From: Psychrobacter frigidicola
GTDB lineage: Bacteria > Pseudomonadota > Gammaproteobacteria > Pseudomonadales > Moraxellaceae
Assembly (NCBI RefSeq): GCF_007997305.1
Contig: NZ_VORZ01000001.1
Span: forward strand, 248,001-312,000
DNA length: 64,000 nucleotides
Direction: 5' to 3'
In this document: positions 59,123-64,000 of the stretch, piece after piece
Layout of the letters: the number at the start of each line of letters is the position of its first letter
Position numbering within the stretch: position 1 is the stretch's first letter
The notes under the pieces: model-generated
What the model was told of the DNA's origin: nothing
The model's database searches: none
What the model saw: only the letters and a program-made list of their open reading frames with translations
Program-made: the position numbers and the translations under genes

Positions 59123-60721
59123 TCAGTGCGTAACCTTGTTTTTAAGCTCTGGATATTCATCTACCAAGCTTGCAAACCAGCTTTGATTGGCGGTGCTGTC
59201 GGTAGTGGATTCCAATAATAACGCTGCAAGATCGGCAAAACGGGCATGAGTTGTGCGTCCGCTGTCAGAGTGACTGTCTTCTTCAATTGCTAAAGACACC
59301 TGACCACCGGTCATCGCTAAATAAACCTCAGCTAAAATTTCTGAGTCCAATAAAGCGCCGTGAAAGGTACGGTCTTGCTTGCCCACATTTAATCGGCGTA
59401 CTAGCGCATCAAGGGTGTTTTTCTGCCCAGGATATTGCTGCTTTGCCATTATTAAAGAGTCGGTAACCTGAACTCGTTGGGCAAAATCTGTCATCCCTAC
59501 TTTGTTAAATTCCATATTCAAAAAGCCCATATCAAATGAGGCATTATGGGCAATGATTTCTGCGCCATCCATAAACTCATATAAAGGTTGAGCGATTTGA
59601 TCAAAGGTTGGCTTATCGGTTAAAAACGCCTCAGAGATACCATGAATACGGATGACCACCTCATCCATCCCACGTAGTGGATTAATATAAACATGAAGCT
59701 TTTCGCCGGTAAATTTGCGGTCGATCATCTCTACAATACCGACTTCGATAACGCGGTCGCCTTTAAGCGGGTCGAGTCCTGTAGTTTCGGTATCCATGAT
59801 TAGCTGTCGATTGGCTTCATGGCGATGAATAGGCTTGGGTAATAATGGGCGAAAATACGGATTGGCGCGGCTGGTATCGCCATCAAATTGTGGCAAGTCC
59901 TCTGACGTATTGGATGCACTGCTATCTGTGGTCAAGCTATCTACTGTCATCGTATGAGCACTCGTCTGTTTTATGGCGTTATTCAACTTGGCACTTGGTT
60001 GACTGAAAGGCAGTTCTACTAAAATGTCGTCATGAGCGTGCACCGGAAAATCATAAACTGACTCATCATCCATCATATTTAAACCGAGTGGGTCATCCAG
60101 AAGCCAGTCGCTATGATTTACTATGGGGTTATTATCAGACATTATGTGCTCTTTTTTTTTAGTCATAGGGTCATTCGTAGCAACGGATGAATAATTATTA
60201 TTGCTTAATGAGTTATCGCTACTAGAAGTAACGCCGAGGTTAGCCAACTCGTCCGCTTTTTCATTACCAGCGTGACCAGCATGCCCTTTTACCCAGTACC
60301 AGTCAACATCGCGTGCTCGGCAAAGCGCATCAAGCTGCTGCCATAAGTCTTGATTGGCAACTGGTTTTTTACTGGCCGTCTTCCAGCCTCTTTTTTTCCA
60401 ACCGTCAATCCACTCGGTAATGCCTTTTTTGACATAACTTGAGTCTGTCCAAATTTCAAGTTTTAGTTCGCGCGGACTGTGCTTGAGCGCTTGAATTGCA
60501 CCCATCAGCTCCATGCGATTGTTGGTGGTTTCCTTGTCACCGCCATATAAATCTTGCGTTTGCCCATCGCTAAATATTAGGTGCGCGCCCCAACCACCCG
60601 CACCGGGGTTGCCTTTACAAGCGCCATCGGTATAAGCCACCGTGGTGTTCGTTTTAGCGGCAAGCGGATTAACAGTGGTGTTTTTTGCGGTTTGTGCTGA
60701 CGGAATAAAGGTGTCTGACAT
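59123..60721 (-). CDS. RNase HI–DNA polymerase III epsilon (DnaQ) fusion
   Basis: 532-residue bifunctional protein. RNase HI part at about 24–165: Asp32 in [11 protein letters not shown], Glu71, Asp93 in IWTDSSYV and Asp157. Low-complexity linker 165–300. DnaQ proofreading exonuclease at about 304–475: Asp310/Glu312 in [10 protein letters not shown], Asp397 in NASFDMGF, His454/Asp459; clamp-binding-like QVSLAI at 474–479 and a tail that may hold the Pol III alpha contact. rnhA and dnaQ are separate neighbours in E. coli; Moraxellaceae carry the fusion, as far as I recall. An A9 tract in the linker could let both be made separately. Confidence 0.95.
   Translation of the reverse strand: MSDTFIPSAQTAKNTTVNPLAAKTNTTVAYTDGACKGNPGAGGWGAHLIFSDGQTQDLYGGDKETTNNRMELMGAIQALKHSPRELKLEIWTDSSYVKKGITEWIDGWKKRGWKTASKKPVANQDLWQQLDALCRARDVDWYWVKGHAGHAGNEKADELANLGVTSSSDNSLSNNNYSSVATNDPMTKKKEHIMSDNNPIVNHSDWLLDDPLGLNMMDDESVYDFPVHAHDDILVELPFSQPSAKLNNAIKQTSAHTMTVDSLTTDSSASNTSEDLPQFDGDTSRANPYFRPLLPKPIHRHEANRQLIMDTETTGLDPLKGDRVIEVGIVEMIDRKFTGEKLHVYINPLRGMDEVVIRIHGISEAFLTDKPTFDQIAQPLYEFMDGAEIIAHNASFDMGFLNMEFNKVGMTDFAQRVQVTDSLIMAKQQYPGQKNTLDALVRRLNVGKQDRTFHGALLDSEILAEVYLAMTGGQVSLAIEEDSHSDSGRTTHARFADLAALLLESTTDSTANQSWFASLVDEYPELKNKVTH
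60140..60160 (-). other. A9 tract and internal start at the RnhA–DnaQ junction
   Basis: On the minus strand nine A (60152–60160) form codons Lys188–Lys190; AAAGAG, 6 nt, and an in-frame ATG (60140–60142, Met194) follow. If the reading frame moves by one base either way, a stop is met within 3 to 6 codons. It looks like a slippage site plus an internal ribosome-binding site. Not proven. Confidence 0.6.
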
Positions 60722-60978
60722 AAAAACTCATTGGCTTAATAAAGGGCTCGATGGGGAGTAAACAGGCGCTCTTTTCAGAGCAGGGTTCAAACGTTATTAT
60801 AGTGTTTAAATGATACAGAGTTTACTGTGCGTGATTATAACAAATCTGCTGCAATCATGGGCATTCTCACTATATAAATAAAACTGCAAAATCACATATC
60901 AAAATAGCAGTGCCCTAATTTTCTGTTAAAATAACAGTGATAGTAAAATATTTTAACGCATTCATGCAGGATGATCTT

Positions 60979-61557
60979 ATGATGAGCAGACGCACAGACA
61001 TTATTAGTAAAAAGCTATCCATTCTCGCGGTCAGTATTACCGCTTGCAGTGCGTTATTTTTGGTGGGTTGTGACAGTAGCGATAACAATAAATCGACTAC
61101 GACAGCAGATAGTAACATTACTGCCACCAAGCCCGATTTATCTATATTTGAAGGATGCTATACCGTCAGTAATGACGAGCCCGCCCAAATCAAAGTCAGT
61201 GAGCAAAATGGCGCATGGGTCATGCAGATGAAAGAGCCTGCCAGCGCCAATCGTGTTTGGGATACGCCTGAGCCGTTAGAGGTTCTTGATAACAGCGATA
61301 TTTCTAAATACTTCTCTATTGATCCTGATAATGTCGATGCGGTCATTGGGCGTCCTGATAGAGTACTGGTGATGGCCCATGTCAAACCAGTTTATGCCAA
61401 TATTGATCCGCTACTCGATAGTGAATACTTATCTTATATTTATAAAGGGGCAAACACCATTTATCGGGTAGAGTGCGATGAGGTAAACACCGACATTTTA
61501 GCCAATCCGCACGCTAATATTAAGATTGATAATGTACGCAATACTAAAGAACTTTAA
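60979..61557 (+). CDS. Predicted lipoprotein of unknown function
   Basis: 192 residues from the ATG at 60979, which has AGGA 7 nt upstream; the frame opens earlier at 60937. The lipobox LVGC (Cys at about residue 31) follows a hydrophobic signal, then a Ser/Thr/Asn/Asp linker and a folded part with two or three Cys (FEGCYTVSNDEPAQI, YRVECDEVN). I do not recognise the family. It is a single gene, likely outer-membrane anchored. Confidence 0.7.
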   Translation: MMSRRTDIISKKLSILAVSITACSALFLVGCDSSDNNKSTTTADSNITATKPDLSIFEGCYTVSNDEPAQIKVSEQNGAWVMQMKEPASANRVWDTPEPLEVLDNSDISKYFSIDPDNVDAVIGRPDRVLVMAHVKPVYANIDPLLDSEYLSYIYKGANTIYRVECDEVNTDILANPHANIKIDNVRNTKEL

Positions 61558-61641
61558 TATCTGAAATTGTTAGGCAGTAAAGGGCAAATAGTAAGCGGGT
61601 AGTTAATCCGCAGTTAATTAATAACAGCATGGTCAAATGAT

Positions 61642-61947
61642 ATGAATTTTTTCAGTTATGTGGTGTTAGGTGGGTTCTCTTATGCAGCGGGTTGGGCGAT
61701 ACGCACTTATGTATTGGACAAACAAGTGGCGCCCGCGCAGCCTTACAATCTAAAGCATCCGGCTATTTTGGGATACTTAGGTGGGTTTTTTATTATTATG
61801 CTGATTGTTTCTTGGATGATAGGGCGTTATTTGCTGGGTCATGTGACCCTTGATTTGCCTTTTATTCTGATGAATAGCGCTGTGGCGACCTTTGTCTATT
61901 CATTTGGGCTTAATCCAGAAAAAGTGCGTTATGATGTCCCAGACTAG
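61642..61947 (+). CDS. Small membrane protein
   Basis: 101 residues with about three membrane helices: residues 3–22, 45–66 and 73–90 (GGFFIIMLIVSWMIGRYLLG is the clearest). No cofactor or enzyme motif. Weak ribosome-binding site. It follows the lipoprotein gene by 85 bp and may share its transcript. The function is unknown. Confidence 0.65.
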   Translation: MNFFSYVVLGGFSYAAGWAIRTYVLDKQVAPAQPYNLKHPAILGYLGGFFIIMLIVSWMIGRYLLGHVTLDLPFILMNSAVATFVYSFGLNPEKVRYDVPD

Positions 61948-62069
61948 CTTGTAACATGACTCAATTATTTTAAGATAAACATGCTGTTTTAAAATAACGA
62001 CACTTTTCATTAGGATTAAATTTCAAGCTTAAATTATTTTGTCAAACTGCTTTTTATACAGCGCAGTTT

Positions 62070-62552
62070 TTAAGCTTCTTTGTCTATAGTGCTAGATTCT
62101 GTAGAAGATTGGACATTTTTCCACGCTTGATACTTTAGCAAATCTTTTTCGACCATTTTTAAACAGAAGCCGATAACGATAGCATCATCAATATAGCCAA
62201 TGACTGGGATGAAGTCTGGAATGATATCTATAGGGTTTAGAATATAGAGTAAACCTAAGACCACGGCTGATATGGTTTTATAAGGAATGTCACGGTAATT
62301 ACCTTGAGAGTAATCCTTAACCAAGCTTATGAATAGCGTCACGTCAGTGGTAAAGCGCTCAAGATGGGTACTCTCTTTTAGCTTTTCTCTCAGTCTTTCT
62401 TCTTCTTCAAGAATGTGCGCAAAATCGGCTTCCAGTAGTTTTTTCTCTCGTACGTTGTTCTGCATCCTTTCTTTGACATCATTCATTTTATCGTTATAAA
62501 GCATGTTGTTGCTAAGATTAGTATCGTCTTTCTTTTTATCCGTCATTATCAT
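62070..62552 (-). CDS. YkvA family (DUF1232) membrane protein
   Basis: 160 residues. The N-terminal 70 are charged and helical (a possible coiled coil); the C-terminal part holds the DUF1232 core LLYILNPIDIIPDFIPVIGY with IDDAIVIGFCLKMVEKDL, which contains the family's NP-x-D-x-IPD motif. The family is membrane-associated with unknown function. AGGAATA precedes the first ATG (62552); ATG at 62546 is an equal option. Confidence 0.9.
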   Translation of the reverse strand: MIMTDKKKDDTNLSNNMLYNDKMNDVKERMQNNVREKKLLEADFAHILEEEERLREKLKESTHLERFTTDVTLFISLVKDYSQGNYRDIPYKTISAVVLGLLYILNPIDIIPDFIPVIGYIDDAIVIGFCLKMVEKDLLKYQAWKNVQSSTESSTIDKEA

Positions 62553-62800
62553 TATTCCTTATTGTTGATTAATTATCGAGTCTATACTATAGCAAGCATA
62601 GCGGCATACCAAACGTCATTATCTTTTATTTGTTGTACGTCGGTAGCCGAAGCTAGTTAATGTGCAGACAATAATTATATTTTATGCGATCGAAGAGTTC
62701 ACATTTAATAAAGGCTTTACTATTGTATTTGCAGTTGAGTAAGCGATGCTGTAAAAGTTCTCATGATAGGTTTTTTTAAGGCAATGACCTAAAAGCAGTG

Positions 62801-62856
62801 ATTTAAAAGTAATAATTTAAAAGTAATAATTTAAAAGTAATAATTTAAAAGTAATG
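62801..62856 (+). repeat. Four-copy 14-bp tandem repeat before the LD-carboxypeptidase
   Basis: Unit ATTTAAAAGTAATA at 62801, 62815, 62829 and 62843 (the last ends ATG instead of ATA); a degenerate copy precedes it. The last unit ends 7 bp before the ATG at 62864. The rest of the 311-bp gap (62553–62863) shows no gene. Confidence 0.93.
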
Positions 62857-62863
62857 GTGCAAC

Positions 62864-64000
62864 ATGCGAGCAATTAAACAGAGGTTACAGCAACCTTTGA
62901 CAGATAAAACCGTAAATTCTGCTTTCAGCCGTCGGAAGTTCTTAACCAAAATTGGGACAGGGGCGGGTTTGTTGGTGGCGCAAAGTATGACACAGGCGTT
63001 GGCCACTACAAAAGAGAGTGCGGTCGCCAACACACGCTTTACTAAAGACGATTTACCCATGTCATCGAGTAACGATAGTTATGTATTACCGACTATACCA
63101 CCCACACTAAAGTGCGCGATACCTACTATTGAGACCCGTCTGTTTGCCAGCTCCAATGTCGGCAGCAATGACGCGCGCAACCAATTGGCATTACAGCGCT
63201 TGGCTTGTGCTGGTTTTAAGGTGGCGAACCCTACTATCGTTAGTCGCCAGTATCTGCGCTTTGCTGGTACAGATGGCCAGCGGGCGAGTGATTTACAAAA
63301 TATTGCGACCGGTGCTATTGCGGCGCCAAAACTATTGCTTGGTGTACGTGGTGGCTATGGCGCAATGCGTTTGCTGCCACTGATTGATTGGCAGACATTA
63401 GGTCGTATTATGCAAGAGCGTGGTACGATACTGGCCGGCTTTAGTGATGTCACGGCCATTCAATGTGCCCTGCTTGCAAAAGGGGGGATGAGCTCGCTTG
63501 CTGCACCCATGCTGTATAGCGAGTTTGGGAAAACCAAGCCGGATGACGTTAGCTGCCGTCAGTTTGTGGCAGCATTAAGCAATCCTAATTTGAATATCAG
63601 TGTTCAAAGTGTGGACTTAACCAGTAAGCAGTTACCAATTATTCTAGCAGACGATGAAGCTCAAACACTGAACGGAACAATTTGGGGTGGTAATTTAAGC
63701 GTGGTCTCAGCGCTAGCAGGCAGTCCGTACCTGCCGCGTATTAATGGTGGCATCGTATTCTTAGAAGATGTCGGCGAGCAGCCTTATCGTATTGAGCGCA
63801 TGCTGTATAACTTGTACTTGTCAGGTGTTTTTAAAGGCCAACAAGCCATCGTATTTGGTGCACTGTCAGGTACGGGTGAGGACAGTTACGATGCGCGTTA
63901 TGATGTGGCAACCGTTATCCGTCAATTGCATAAGCTGACCGGCTTGCCCATCTACAGCGGCATGAGTTTCGGTCATATTGAACGTAAGCACAGCTTCCCA
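62864..64000 (+). CDS. Tat-exported LD-carboxypeptidase (S66 family), 3' end cut
   Basis: The open frame runs 379 codons to the window end without a stop. N-terminus has a Tat motif (SRRKFLTKIGTGAGLLVA). Murein LD-carboxypeptidase (LdcA) features are present: GVRGGYGAMRLLP, the nucleophile Ser194 in GFSDVTA, GGNLSVV, Glu301 in LEDVGE and His371 in FGHIE. Spacing (107 and 70 residues) is close to that of Pseudomonas LdcA. It removes the terminal D-Ala from tetrapeptide stems in wall recycling; LdcA is often cytoplasmic, so a Tat signal is notable. The ribosome-binding site is weak and lies just after a tandem repeat. Confidence 0.88.
   Translation, partial: MRAIKQRLQQPLTDKTVNSAFSRRKFLTKIGTGAGLLVAQSMTQALATTKESAVANTRFTKDDLPMSSSNDSYVLPTIPPTLKCAIPTIETRLFASSNVGSNDARNQLALQRLACAGFKVANPTIVSRQYLRFAGTDGQRASDLQNIATGAIAAPKLLLGVRGGYGAMRLLPLIDWQTLGRIMQERGTILAGFSDVTAIQCALLAKGGMSSLAAPMLYSEFGKTKPDDVSCRQFVAALSNPNLNISVQSVDLTSKQLPIILADDEAQTLNGTIWGGNLSVVSALAGSPYLPRINGGIVFLEDVGEQPYRIERMLYNLYLSGVFKGQQAIVFGALSGTGEDSYDARYDVATVIRQLHKLTGLPIYSGMSFGHIERKHSFP

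Noticed and set aside
59123..60721. RnhA–DnaQ fusion as an assembly artefact
   Set aside because: The frame is continuous with both full domains and a long linker; the A9 tract keeps a multiple of three, so the fusion stands as written.
62801..62856. CRISPR array
   Set aside because: Units are 14 bp and direct, with no spacers; a simple tandem repeat.

Overview
The window looks like ordinary chromosome from a Moraxellaceae gammaproteobacterium, most likely Psychrobacter (inferred from the proteins and moderate-to-low GC, not from a search). Supporting signs are an RNase HI–DnaQ fusion in one reading frame, a leuB … truA/fimV neighbourhood like the Pseudomonas leuB-asd-fimV-truA order, scattered type II secretion (T2SS) genes, FimV- and FimL-like pilus/polarity proteins, and two BCCT osmolyte carriers. 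No IS element, prophage, integrase, rRNA operon or CRISPR array was seen.

Layout. 0–3 kb: a cut-off unknown gene, leuB and an L,D-transpeptidase. 3.3–12 kb (minus): infA, truA, an asparaginase, FimV encoded as two adjacent genes, queA and dinB. 12–14 kb: an unrecognised gene, tRNA-Leu(CAA) with a strong promoter, and fpr. 14.4–22.4 kb (plus): trmO, a GspE/PulE ATPase, tatD, a TetR regulator and the minor pseudopilins gspHIJK. 22.4–28.9 kb (minus): FabR-like regulator, dgt, ychF, a phosphodiester-glycosidase lipoprotein and an FMN glutamate-synthase-like protein. 29–39 kb: a succinate-semialdehyde dehydrogenase, a glycosyltransferase, an exported DUF11-like protein, greA, carB and carA. 39–47.5 kb: PAP2 phosphatase, gamma carbonic anhydrase, HAD phosphatase, prfB with its programmed frameshift, ppnP, a GNAT enzyme, topoisomerase IB and clpB. 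47.8–51.4 kb: two tandem BCCT transporters. 51.5–64 kb: small lipoproteins, DUF3144, metK, nth, an RnfB-like ferredoxin, nudC, a FimL-like protein, rnhA-dnaQ, a YkvA-type membrane protein and the start of a Tat-exported LD-carboxypeptidase cut by the window end.

How the genes fit together. Most are housekeeping: translation (infA, prfB, truA, queA, trmO, tRNA-Leu), nucleotide and amino-acid supply (carAB, leuB, metK, dgt, ppnP) and DNA repair/replication (dinB, nth, dnaQ, topIB). A second theme is the cell envelope: wall-remodelling enzymes, T2SS pseudopilins and the FimV/FimL polarity proteins.

The most interesting signals are small. They are an A9 tract at the RNase HI–DnaQ junction where both shifted frames stop within six codons, beside an internal ATG; the split of FimV into periplasmic and cytoplasmic genes; a four-copy 14-bp tandem repeat ending 7 bp before the LD-carboxypeptidase start; a 22-bp tandem repeat copied from the end of a gene; long inverted repeats between genes; and a pair of BCCT paralogs with the same promoter hexamers and spacing. 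I did not find a clear multi-gene system that is new.
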